From Streptomyces sp. SPB162 (GTDB lineage Bacteria; Actinomycetota; Actinomycetes; Streptomycetales; Streptomycetaceae), in the NCBI RefSeq assembly GCF_029504575.1, contig NZ_JAQFII010000001.1, forward strand, positions 3,603,001-3,667,000: 64,000 bases of DNA, given 5' to 3'. The notes below the pieces were generated by a model, which made no database searches, was not told the DNA's origin, and was given only the letters and a program-made list of their open reading frames with translations. This document shows positions 44,978-52,618 of the stretch, in pieces (position 1 is the first letter of the stretch; each line of letters begins with the position of its first letter). Made by a program: the position numbers and the translations under genes.

Positions 44978-45048
44978 GTGCGGCGGGCGGCCGCCTGTCC
45001 AGGAGTCCGCCAGGAGTCCGCCCGGGGACAGGCGGCCGCCCGCCGCAC
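44978..45048. other. 23-bp perfect inverted repeat with a duplicated loop
   Basis: GTGCGGCGGGCGGCCGCCTG and three further bases (44978-45000) form a perfect inverted repeat with 45026-45048. The 25-base loop holds the 11-mer AGGAGTCCGCC twice (45001-45011 and 45012-45022). It follows vdh by 41 bases and has no U-tract. Confidence 0.85.
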
Positions 45049-45140
45049 GGGATCTTCCGCGGAACCGCCCGGTGGTCCACCCGCCGACGCGGTGGGTGAC
45101 CGAACGCACGAAGCGATAGCAAGTTCGCGCTAGAACCAGG

Positions 45141-45146
45141 TAAAAT
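45141..45146 (+). promoter_or_regulatory. Possible -10 (TAAAAT) for the DUF3073 gene
   Basis: TAAAAT lies about 200 bases before the gene in a locally AT-rich stretch; no good -35 is seen. It would leave a long leader containing the 22-bp palindrome. Confidence 0.3.
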
Positions 45147-45256
45147 CACGGCTGACCAGCCAGGACAGGGCCCACTTCGGCTCCCGCTCCGACGCGCGTC
45201 GTGCGGGCGACGTACCGTGCGGCTCCGGAAGCAGGTACCGTTGAAGCCCTACGGAC

Positions 45257-45278
45257 CGGTCTCTCAGCTGAGAGACCG
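45257..45278. promoter_or_regulatory. 22-bp perfect palindrome
   Basis: CGGTCTCTCAG (45257-45267) is followed at once by its reverse complement (45268-45278). It lies 65 bases upstream of the DUF3073 start codon. Symmetry and lack of a loop suggest an operator for a dimeric protein rather than a hairpin. Confidence 0.6.
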
Positions 45279-45343
45279 CTCCGATTCATGAACGCGTGTC
45301 AAGACTCGGGGCCATCGAGCCCCGCCGTTGAGGGGGTCGAGCC

Positions 45344-45601
45344 ATGGGGCGCGGCCGGGCCAAGGCCAAGCAGACGAAGGTCGCCCGCCAGCTGAAGTAC
45401 AACAGCGGCGGAACCGATCTCACACGTCTGGCCGACGAGCTGGGCGCATCGTCACCACTTCCGGTACTTCCGCCGGAGCCTGTTGTGGACGATGACGACG
45501 AGAACGACGACGACGATCCGTACGCACAGTACGCGAGTCGTTACAACGATGATGACGAGGACGAGGACGCGGAGCCCTCGCCGCAACGTCGTCACTCTTG
45601 A
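45344..45601 (+). CDS. DUF3073 family small protein
   Basis: Eighty-five residues with the DUF3073 N-terminus MGRGRAKAKQTKVARQLKYN (basic) and a very acidic C-terminal tail with repeated Asp/Glu such as DDDDENDDDDPYAQY. The family is restricted to actinobacteria and its function is not known. ATG 45344 is well supported because the conserved motif begins there. The charge asymmetry suggests a nucleic-acid or ribosome-associated protein, which is inference. It is followed by a bidirectional terminator shared with purM. Confidence 0.92.
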   Translation: MGRGRAKAKQTKVARQLKYNSGGTDLTRLADELGASSPLPVLPPEPVVDDDDENDDDDPYAQYASRYNDDDEDEDAEPSPQRRHS

Positions 45602-45618
45602 CGCTGCATTTCTACAGA

Positions 45619-45646
45619 CCCGGTCCGGGGCCCGCCCCGGACCGGG
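45619..45646 (+). terminator. Bidirectional terminator between DUF3073 and purM
   Basis: CCCGGTCCGGGG (45619-45630) pairs with 45635-45646. TTTC follows on the plus strand. It lies between convergent genes. Confidence 0.85.
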
Positions 45647-45712
45647 TTTCGTCGTGGCCCGCGGCTCCCGGAGCCCGTCCGAAGGACTGACCCCGGGAGC
45701 CCGACCTCTCGA

Positions 45713-46780
45713 CTACTTCGCGTAGTCCCCGGTCAGGGTCACGGCTTCGGCGTGGTCACCGCGTTCGACGACCTCGCCGCTCACCCATGCCTCCACCCCG
45801 CGGTCGGCAAGCGTGGCCAGCGCCACGTCCACCGACTCCTGCGGCACGACCGCGATCATGCCGACACCCATGTTCAGCGTCTTCTCCAGCTCCAGCCGCT
45901 CCACCCCGCCGAGCTCACCGACAGTGGTGAAGACCGGGTCCGGCCGCCAGGTCGAACGGTCGACGGTGGCGTGCAGGTGGTCGGGGATCACGCGGCCGAG
46001 GTTGTTGGCCAGGCCGCCGCCGGTGATGTGCGAGAACGCGTGCACCGGAGCGAGCCGGGTGAGCGCGAGGCAGTCCAGCGAGTAGATCCTGGTCGGCTCC
46101 AGCAGCTCCTCGCCGAGGGTGCGGCCGAATTCCGGAACGTCCCGGTCCAGCTCCCAGCCGGCCCGGTCGAAGAAGACGTGGCGCACCAGCGAGTACCCGT
46201 TGGAGTGAAGTCCCGAGGACTCGATCGCGATCACCGCGTCACCCGAACGGATACGATCCGCGCCCAGCACCTGGTCGGCCTCGACCACACCGGTGCCCGC
46301 GCCCGCGACGTCGAAGTCGTCAGGACCCAGCAGCCCCGGGTGCTCGGCGGTCTCGCCGCCGACCAGCGCGCAGCCGGCCAGCACACAGCCCTCGGCGATG
46401 CCCTTGACGATCGCCGCGACCCGCTCGGGGTAGACCTTGCCGACGCAGATGTAGTCGGTCATGAAGAGCGGCTCGGCGCCGCACACGACCAGGTCGTCCA
46501 CGACCATGCCGACCAAGTCGTGGCCGATGGTGTCGTAGACGCCCATCTTGCGGGCGATGTCGACCTTCGTGCCGACGCCGTCCGTGGCGGAGGCGAGCAG
46601 CGGCCGCTCGTAGCGCTTGAGGGCGGAGGCGTCGAAGAGCCCGGCGAACCCGCCGAGGCCACCGACGACCTCGGGGCGGGAGGCCTTTTTGACCCATTCC
46701 TTCATCAGGTCAACGGCGCGGTCGCCCGCTTCGATGTCCACGCCGGCGGAGGCGTAGCTGGCGCCGGTATTCTCAGGCAT
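45713..46780 (-). CDS. purM: Phosphoribosylformylglycinamidine cyclo-ligase PurM
   Basis: A 355-residue enzyme converting FGAM to AIR with ATP in purine synthesis. Motifs are the N-terminal GASYASAGVDIEAGDRAVDL, the substrate region ASATDGVGTKVDIA, HDLVGMVVDDLVVCGAEPLF, and VGGETAEHPG; the last two match the ATP-binding family shared with PurL. Length matches the family. It starts at ATG 46780 and lies downstream of purF with a 150-base gap, so they may be one operon. Confidence is high. Confidence 0.97.
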   Translation of the reverse strand: MPENTGASYASAGVDIEAGDRAVDLMKEWVKKASRPEVVGGLGGFAGLFDASALKRYERPLLASATDGVGTKVDIARKMGVYDTIGHDLVGMVVDDLVVCGAEPLFMTDYICVGKVYPERVAAIVKGIAEGCVLAGCALVGGETAEHPGLLGPDDFDVAGAGTGVVEADQVLGADRIRSGDAVIAIESSGLHSNGYSLVRHVFFDRAGWELDRDVPEFGRTLGEELLEPTRIYSLDCLALTRLAPVHAFSHITGGGLANNLGRVIPDHLHATVDRSTWRPDPVFTTVGELGGVERLELEKTLNMGVGMIAVVPQESVDVALATLADRGVEAWVSGEVVERGDHAEAVTLTGDYAK

Positions 46781-46933
46781 GGCTGGGAACTTTCACGTCG
46801 TCGAATGGGTGCGGGGCGATCGCCGGGGCGGCGATCAGGGGAGCCGGATGCACGAACACCGGCTCCCGGGTTGCGTCGGCGGGGGCTTCCGCAACGGGGA
46901 ACTGCAACAGCGAACTGCCTTCAGAGTGCCCGA

Positions 46934-48451
46934 CTAGGGACGGCGCAGCGCGTCGGCGGCGTCCGCGCCACCGGCCAGCTCGGTCTCCAGGAGCTGCTTG
47001 CCGAGCAGCTCCGGGTCGGGCAGGTCCATCGGGTAGACACCGTCGAAGCACGCGCGGCACAGGTTCGGCTTCGCGATCGTCGTCGCCTCGACCATGGCGT
47101 CCAGCGAGATGTACGCGAGCGAGTCCGCCCCCAGCGACTTGCCGATCTCCTCGACGGACATGCCGTTGGCGATCAGTTCGGCGCGGGTCGCGAAGTCGAT
47201 GCCGAAGAAGCACGGCCACTTGACCGGCGGCGACGAGATCCGGATGTGGACCTCGGCGGCCCCCGCCTCGCGGAGCATCCGCACCAGCGCGCGCTGGGTG
47301 TTGCCGCGGACGATCGAGTCGTCCACGACGATCAGCCGCTTGCCGCGGATGACGTCCTTGAGCGGGTTCAGCTTGAGCCGGATACCCAGCTGCCGGATGG
47401 TCTGCGACGGCTGGATGAACGTCCGGCCGACGTACGAGTTCTTGACCAGGCCGGTCCCGTACGGGATCCCGCTCGCCTCGGCGTAGCCGACGGCGGCCGG
47501 CGTGCCGGACTCCGGGGTCGGTATCACCAGATCGGCTTCGACGGGCGCCTCGGCGGCCAACTTGCGGCCCATCTCCACCCGGGACAGGTAGACGTTCCGC
47601 CCCGCGATGTCGGTGTCGGGACGCGCCAGGTACACGTACTCGAAGATGCAGCCCTTGGGCTTGGCCTCCGCGAATCGGGTGGTCCGCAGACCGTTCTCGT
47701 CGATCGCGATCAGCTCGCCGGGCTCGATCTCCCGGACGAAGCTTGCACCGCAGATGTCGAGGGCTGCGGACTCCGAGGCGACGACCCAGCCGCGCTCCAG
47801 CCGGCCGAGCACCAGCGGGCGGATGCCCTGCGGGTCACGCGCCGCGTACAGCGTGTGCTCGTCCATGAAGACGAGGCTGAAAGCACCCTTGACTTGAGGC
47901 AGCACCTTGCCGGCGGCGAGTTCGACGGAGAGCGGCTTGCCGTCCTCGTCGACCTGGCCGGCCAGCAGCGCCGTCACGAGATCGGTGTCATTGGTGGCGG
48001 CCACCCGCGTGGCCCGGCCGTTGCCCTGGGGCAGGTCGGCGACCAGCTCGGCGAGTTCCGCCGTGTTGACCAGGTTGCCGTTGTGACCGAGCGCGATCGA
48101 CCCGTTGGCGGTGGCGCGGAAGGTGGGCTGGGCGTTCTCCCACACCGAGGCACCGGTGGTCGAGTAGCGGGCGTGACCGACGGCGATATGGCCGGTCAGA
48201 GAGCCGAGAGAGGTCTCGTCGAAGACCTGGGAAACAAGCCCCATATCCTTGAAGACCAGGACCTGGGAGCCATTGCTCACAGCGATGCCCGCGGACTCCT
48301 GTCCGCGGTGCTGCAGGGCGTACAGACCGAAATAGGTGAGCTTGGAGACCTCTTCGCCGGGGGCCCAGACTCCGAAGACGCCGCAAGCGTCCTGGGGGCC
48401 CTTCTCGCCGGGGAGCAGGTCGTGGTTGAGTCGTCCATCACCACGAGGCAC
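46934..48451 (-). CDS. purF: Amidophosphoribosyltransferase PurF
   Basis: A 505-residue enzyme for the first committed step of purine synthesis, making phosphoribosylamine from PRPP and glutamine. A 22-residue propeptide precedes the catalytic Cys23 in DACGVFGVWAPGE, cleaved to free the N-terminal nucleophile. The glutaminase domain has HRGQESAGI and GHARYSTTG. The PRPP loop is VVDDSIVRGNTQ. The four iron-sulfur Cys pattern appears in PCFFGIDF and NLCRACFDGVYPMD. GTG 48451 is the start. It is divergent to nothing close; purM follows it. Confidence 0.97.
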   Translation of the reverse strand: MPRGDGRLNHDLLPGEKGPQDACGVFGVWAPGEEVSKLTYFGLYALQHRGQESAGIAVSNGSQVLVFKDMGLVSQVFDETSLGSLTGHIAVGHARYSTTGASVWENAQPTFRATANGSIALGHNGNLVNTAELAELVADLPQGNGRATRVAATNDTDLVTALLAGQVDEDGKPLSVELAAGKVLPQVKGAFSLVFMDEHTLYAARDPQGIRPLVLGRLERGWVVASESAALDICGASFVREIEPGELIAIDENGLRTTRFAEAKPKGCIFEYVYLARPDTDIAGRNVYLSRVEMGRKLAAEAPVEADLVIPTPESGTPAAVGYAEASGIPYGTGLVKNSYVGRTFIQPSQTIRQLGIRLKLNPLKDVIRGKRLIVVDDSIVRGNTQRALVRMLREAGAAEVHIRISSPPVKWPCFFGIDFATRAELIANGMSVEEIGKSLGADSLAYISLDAMVEATTIAKPNLCRACFDGVYPMDLPDPELLGKQLLETELAGGADAADALRRP

Positions 48452-48616
48452 ACCACGAGTCTAAGGCAGATTCGACCCGCGTCCGAACGGGGGACGCCCA
48501 GCGAACCCGGCGATCACGGGTGTGACCACGGGTGTCTCACCGCAGGTGAGGCGAGGATCACGTGCTTTACGCCCCCCGGGCGGACAGGGCGTGAGCGCCC
48601 CGCTACGGGCAGGTGG

Positions 48617-49422
48617 TCAGCCCAGCACGGGAAGGTGGGCCGCAAGATCGGCCCGCTCGCCGGAGGCGGAGACGGCCGCCTCGTCCAGGGCGGTCTTCCA
48701 GTCGGTCCGACCGGTGGCGAGCCGGATCCACGTCATGGGATCGGTCTCGACGACGTTCGGCGGGGTCCCACGGGTGTGCCGGGGGCCCTCCCCGCACTGG
48801 ACGGGCCGCGTAGGGCGGGATACGCACCTCGACGGAGTTGCCCGGCGCCTTGACGGCGAGCGCGTCGGCCAGCAACCGGGTGACGGCCGCGACGGCCTGC
48901 CGGTCGTGCGCCACCTCAACACCGGTGGCGCGCGCGAGGTCGTCCCCGTGCACGACGAGCTCCACGAGCCGGGTGACGGTCATGTCCAGCGCCCGCATCG
49001 CCCCGAACACGTGCGGAACGATCCTGTCGGCCCGCACCGCCTCGTCCAGGAACGGCTCCAGCCGTTCGGCCGCCGCGTCGATCGCACCCGCGGGGTCACC
49101 CATCCCGGCAGCGGTCTCCCGCGTGGAGGCATCCAGTCGGTCCGCGATGGCGGCGGTGGACACCGCCCACACCGACAGCCCGGTCACCGGGGGCGCCGGA
49201 TCCGGCTCGGGCTCGCCCAGCAGCATTCCGACGGCATCGATCTGTCGCACGATGTGCGCCACCAGCAACCGCACATCCCACCCGGGCAGCCCGGAGGGAG
49301 CCGCCCAGTTGCTCCGGACCCAGCGCACGCACCGCCGCCCGCACGGCTCCCACCTCCGCAACGAGCGCGGCTCGCGTCCTGGCAGGGTCATAACTACGGG
49401 CACGGCGACCGGCAGACGTCAT
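48617..49422 (-). CDS. Mycothiol-dependent maleylpyruvate isomerase/DinB-like protein, two frame breaks
   Basis: About 265 residues when the frame is corrected. It starts at ATG 49422 in one frame (MTSAGRRARSYDPARTRAAL), shifts near 49296-49305 to a second frame (GWDVRLLVAHIVRQIDAVGM ... TVTRLVELVVHGDDLARATG), and shifts again near 48800-48812 to a third frame ending at 48617 with NVVETDPMTWIRLATGRTDW. The helical domain and HGDDLARA motif match the mycothiol-binding MDMPI family; the last part resembles sterol-carrier-type ends. A -10-like TACGCT at 49429-49434 suggests a leaderless start. Single-base sequencing errors explain both breaks best. Confidence 0.6.
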
Positions 49423-49428
49423 GGAGCG

Positions 49429-49434
49429 AGCGTA
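49429..49434 (-). promoter_or_regulatory. -10-like TACGCT for a leaderless transcript
   Basis: On the minus strand the hexamer ends 6 nt before the ATG at 49422; no Shine-Dalgarno is present. Confidence 0.45.
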
Positions 49435-49450
49435 TGCGGCTCCCTCGGGC

Positions 49451-49486
49451 TTGTCCCCGGGGTTGTCCCCGGGGTTGTCCCCGGGG
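49451..49486. repeat. Three copies of a 12-bp palindromic repeat
   Basis: TTGTCCCCGGGG repeats exactly at 49451, 49463 and 49475, immediately before GACAGGAG. Confidence 0.9.
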
Positions 49487-49505
49487 ACAGGAGTCCGCTC
49501 GGCGC

Positions 49506-49709
49506 TCAGCCCTGGCGGGGGCGCTCGAAGGTCAGCAGCAGACCCTCGACGGCGCCGGGACCGATCCGGCCCTTGACGTCGGCGGCGGTGATCGCCTTGA
49601 GCGCCCAGCCGTCACCGGCGTGCTTATTGAGCGTCTTCTCCAGCTTGTCGCCGTCCAGCGCGTCCCCGATCAGCGATTCACGGAACGAAACAACCTTGTA
49701 CTCGAACAT
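49506..49709 (-). CDS. DUF4177 family small protein
   Basis: A 67-residue protein with the DUF4177 pattern MFEYKVVSF near the start and LEKTLNKHAGDGWALKAIT in the middle. The family forms small alpha/beta folds of unknown function. ATG 49709 has AAGGGGC at good spacing. It sits between the MDMPI-like gene and the secreted FG-GAP protein, both near purF, but there is no evidence of a common operon. Confidence in the family is good. Confidence 0.88.
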   Translation of the reverse strand: MFEYKVVSFRESLIGDALDGDKLEKTLNKHAGDGWALKAITAADVKGRIGPGAVEGLLLTFERPRQG

Positions 49710-49929
49710 GGCCCAGCCCCTTGCGCGGTCGTACGGAATCCGTCGGGCGCCAGCCAACCACGCCCGTGCGGGCCCGGGGCGGCAGGGGTGAAACCGCGGG
49801 TGCGTCACGTCGATCCCCAAAAGGGGACCTCCTCGAACATCCGTACAACGAATGTGCAAAGATCGCGGGGAATTGGGGGGCACGGCAAGGAAGATCGTGC
49901 CGTCCAGTGAGATTCAGGGGGCATTTTTC

Positions 49930-50880
49930 ATGACATTCATCAAGCGCGGCCGCGCGTTCAAGCGCGCGCTCGCCGCCACCGCGATCACCGTCGCGATGGC
50001 CGCCACCGCAGCCGGCACCGCCAGCGCAGCCGGGGGCCCGGAAGACGCCGTCAGCGCACAGGCCCAGGCCGTGGCCAAGCAGCACCCCAAGGCCGCCAAG
50101 AACGCCAAGACCGCGTTCGCGGCCCCGCGCGCCGACGCCGCGGGCACGGCAGCGCCGCACTTCGCGATGTCGGCCGTGAACAAGCAGGACAAGCAGCTCA
50201 GCCTGTACTTCCCGAACGGCACGGGTGGCTTCGAAGCCCGTTACCCGGTCAACGTCAACTACGACTTCGCGGCCGGCGTGCAGAACGTCGACAACGACAA
50301 GGACGGCTTCACCGACGGCACCTACACCGTCGTCAAGGACGGCCGGCTGCTCTACGCCGACGCCGACGCCAACGTCACGACCATCGGTGGCGGCTGGCAG
50401 ACCTACAACACGATCCTCTCCCCCGGTAACCTCGGTGGCGCGCCGGAAGCCGATGTCTTCGGCATCGACAAGTCCGGCGTGATGTACGTGTACCTCGGCT
50501 ACGCCGACGGCCACCTGAACCCGCGCCTGCGCGTCAGCAGCGGCTGGGGCCTGTACAACCAGATCGCCGGCCAGGCCGACCTGACCGGTGACGGTCGGGC
50601 CGACATCGTCGCCCGCGACAAGGCCGGAACGCTGTGGCTCTACAAGGGCACCGGCAACTACAAGGCCCCCTTCGCCAACCGCGTCAGCATCGGTGGCGGG
50701 TGGAACATGTTCGACCGCCTGCTCTCCATCGGCGACATGGACAGCGACGGCATAACGGACCTCATCGCCCGTACGCCCAGCGGCGAGGTGTACCGGTACT
50801 CCGGTACCGGCAACGCGAGTGCCCCGCTCAAGGCGCGCGTCAAGATCGGTGTCGGCTTCCAGAACTGGACCCTGCTCTAA
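49930..50880 (+). CDS. Secreted FG-GAP/VCBS-repeat protein
   Basis: A 316-residue exported protein. Signal peptide: basic MTFIKRGRAFKRALAATAIT and cleavage near ASAAGG. An Ala/Lys-rich region (about 40-90) follows. The rest is beta-propeller-type repeats with Asp-rich calcium loops, including VDNDKDGFTDGTY, DLTGDGRADIVARD and GDMDSDGITDLIART. Such proteins bind calcium and often surface ligands or polysaccharides. ATG 49930 has GGGGGC upstream. A GC-rich terminator follows. No catalytic residues are seen, so a binding or structural role is likely. Confidence 0.86.
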   Translation: MTFIKRGRAFKRALAATAITVAMAATAAGTASAAGGPEDAVSAQAQAVAKQHPKAAKNAKTAFAAPRADAAGTAAPHFAMSAVNKQDKQLSLYFPNGTGGFEARYPVNVNYDFAAGVQNVDNDKDGFTDGTYTVVKDGRLLYADADANVTTIGGGWQTYNTILSPGNLGGAPEADVFGIDKSGVMYVYLGYADGHLNPRLRVSSGWGLYNQIAGQADLTGDGRADIVARDKAGTLWLYKGTGNYKAPFANRVSIGGGWNMFDRLLSIGDMDSDGITDLIARTPSGEVYRYSGTGNASAPLKARVKIGVGFQNWTLL

Positions 50881-50927
50881 GAGTCCCCACGGCCGGCGAC
50901 ACTTTCTCGCCGGCCCCCCGTGGACGC

Positions 50928-50967
50928 AGCCCGGCCCCGGCCCTCGAAAGAGGTCCGGGGCCGGGCT
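50928..50967 (+). terminator. Terminator of the FG-GAP gene
   Basis: AGCCCGGCCCCGG (50928-50940) pairs with 50955-50967. GTTTC follows. An additional smaller hairpin lies at 50891-50914. Confidence 0.75.
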
Positions 50968-51055
50968 GTTTCACGGGGCGGCGCCGGGCTACGGGGTGGC
51001 GGGCCCGGAGTCGCCGGCCTTGACCGGGCGGTGGCTGCGGTTCGAGCAGTACGAA

Positions 51056-51154
51056 GTGGTGCTTCTGCGACGCTGCGCGCCTTGACCGCGCGGAGGGGCG
51101 GCCCCCGGCGCTGCGCGCCTGCCAGTGGGGCGGTCCGCTGCGCTTCCCGGGGCG
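51056..51154 (+). repeat. About 99-bp repeat, copy 1 of an inverted pair
   Basis: This segment and 51465-51563 are imperfect inverted copies. Shared blocks include CTTGACCGCGCGGAGGGG and GCGCGCCTGCCAGTGGGGCG with CTGCGC ends. The spacer is about 310 bases and the two could form a large cruciform or stem. Confidence 0.8.
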
Positions 51155-51734
51155 AAGCCCGGAGTTGGCTGGGGCAGGTGCGGCGGCGCGGGCGAGTGAG
51201 AAGGCCTCGGCATCCGGTTCGGGCCCGGAGGATCAGCTCGTGTGGCCGGAGCCTCGCTAAGTGAAGCTCTAGCCACCCTTAGGGATCCACGTCTCCCGAA
51301 AGGCCGCCTCGTTGACCCCACCAGACAACGCTCGTCACAACCGCCCCACCTTCCGGCAGGATGGGCGGATCAAACGCCACCCGCCCCCGGGGCGGGAAAC
51401 GAACCCGGTCCCCTTCCAACCGCACCACCCGCAGGGCACCGCCGAAGCCGGCCCACCCCGACCCCGCCCGGGGAGCGCAGCGGACCGCCCCACTGGCAGG
51501 CGCGCAGCGCCGCACCCTCCCCCCTCCGCGCGGTCAAGGTGCGCAGCGCCGCAGACGCACCACTCCGCACTGCCCGAACCCCAGCCCCCGAACCCGCCCG
51601 AGCCCCGCCACCCGCCTCAACCACCCGGCCACCTCCCGGGCAGCGCAGCGGACCGGAATCCACTCCGCCTCCCGGACCGCGCAGCGGGCCAACCCCCTGG
51701 CAGAGCGCGCAGTGCCGGGCCGCCCTCCGCCCGG
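51155..51734. other. Repeat-rich spacer with no supported gene
   Basis: About 580 bases. Frames here encode only low-complexity Pro/Arg-rich sequence created by the repeats, with no ribosome binding site. Confidence 0.6.
51465..51563 (-). repeat. About 99-bp repeat, copy 2 (inverted)
   Basis: Reverse complement matches copy 1 over most of its length, with a few mismatches and a small indel around the GGAGGGG/GGAGGGGGGAGGG block. Confidence 0.8.
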
Positions 51735-51765
51735 TCAAGGCGCGCAGTGCCGGGCCGCCCTCCGC
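51705..51765. repeat. 26-bp direct repeat, spacing 35 bp
   Basis: GCGCGCAGTGCCGGGCCGCC continues with CTCCGC at both 51705-51730 and 51740-51765. The second copy overlaps the 3' end of the PIG-L gene. Core pieces (GGTCAAGG, GCGCAG) recur in the inverted pair. Confidence 0.85.
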
Positions 51766-52556
51766 GCGCCCGAACTCCAGCCACGACCCAGCCGGCGCAG
51801 ACCCATAGATCTGCCGAAGCCAGGCCGTACGACGGCCGCCGGCTCCCTGAACCACTCGGTCCCCAGCAGCAACCCGAAGACCGGGACCGGTAGCCGCACC
51901 AGCAGGCGGAACAACGTCGCCGCGCGGCCCCTACCCGCCGCCACCTGGGATCGGTGGGCCGCGAGGGCCGCCCGCTTCTGGCGTGCGTACGGGCGGACGT
52001 CGAACCGGTGGGTGATCTCCGCTGAGGGGGTGTACGCCGTGCGCAGCGCCCGTGCGTCATAGCCGAGCAGACGCAGAAACCGCGCCGCGCGGGCGATCGG
52101 CTCTCTCGGCCGCGTCGCTTCCAGGACGCGAGTGCCGGTCAGGCGGGCGGCCGTCGCGGCCACTTCGTGGACCTTCACGTGGTCGCGGTGGCCGTAACCG
52201 CCCTGGGCGTCGTAGCTGAGCAGGAGGGCGGCGCGCTCCTCACGGAGCAGTGCCGCGAGCTTCGATGCGGCCTCGTCGAGGTCCGCGCGGGCGAACCGCA
52301 CGCGGCCCGGCGGGTCGGGGAAGAGCAGCGGGCCGTGGCCGCTGTCGGCGTAGCCGAGGTGCACCACGCGGGCGACGCCCAGCACCGCGGCGCTCGCCCG
52401 CAGTTCGTCCAGGCGCTCCGTCGGGGCGCCCGTCATCCCGTCGCAGGCGACAGCCACGACCACCCGGTGGCCCTCCGCGGCCAGTCGCGCCAAGGTTCCG
52501 CCGGTGAGGACCACCTCGTCGTCCGGGTGGGCGTGAAAGGCGAGGATCGTCTTCAT
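51735..52556 (-). CDS. PIG-L/LmbE family N-deacetylase
   Basis: A 273-residue zinc enzyme that removes acetyl from GlcNAc-type substrates, similar to the mycothiol or antibiotic pathway deacetylases. The signature AHPDDEVVLTGG is near residues 9-20, and the zinc histidine HRDHVKVH is near 137. The C-terminal 30 residues are encoded in or next to the 26-bp direct repeats, so the tail looks altered (RRAARHCAP). ATG 52556 fits GGATGGCGGGG. It is transcribed in the same direction as purL, 62 bases upstream. The true substrate is unknown. Confidence 0.82.
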   Translation of the reverse strand: MKTILAFHAHPDDEVVLTGGTLARLAAEGHRVVVAVACDGMTGAPTERLDELRASAAVLGVARVVHLGYADSGHGPLLFPDPPGRVRFARADLDEAASKLAALLREERAALLLSYDAQGGYGHRDHVKVHEVAATAARLTGTRVLEATRPREPIARAARFLRLLGYDARALRTAYTPSAEITHRFDVRPYARQKRAALAAHRSQVAAGRGRAATLFRLLVRLPVPVFGLLLGTEWFREPAAVVRPGFGRSMGLRRLGRGWSSGARRAARHCAP

Positions 52557-52618
52557 CCCCGCCATCCTGGCAGGTCCCGGCCCCCCTTCCGAGGGGCCGG
52601 GACCCGGCACGGACGGGA

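Noticed and set aside
45752..48853. 1000-codon plus-strand frame across purM and purF
   Set aside because: Shadow of two genuine minus-strand genes; no start signal and no domain.
49852..49929. Upstream 26-codon extension of the FG-GAP protein
   Set aside because: The signal peptide starts at ATG 49930, which has its own ribosome binding site; the extension would bury the signal.
51056..51563. Insertion sequence with terminal inverted repeats
   Set aside because: The interval between the arms is only about 310 bases with no transposase, and no target-site duplication is visible.
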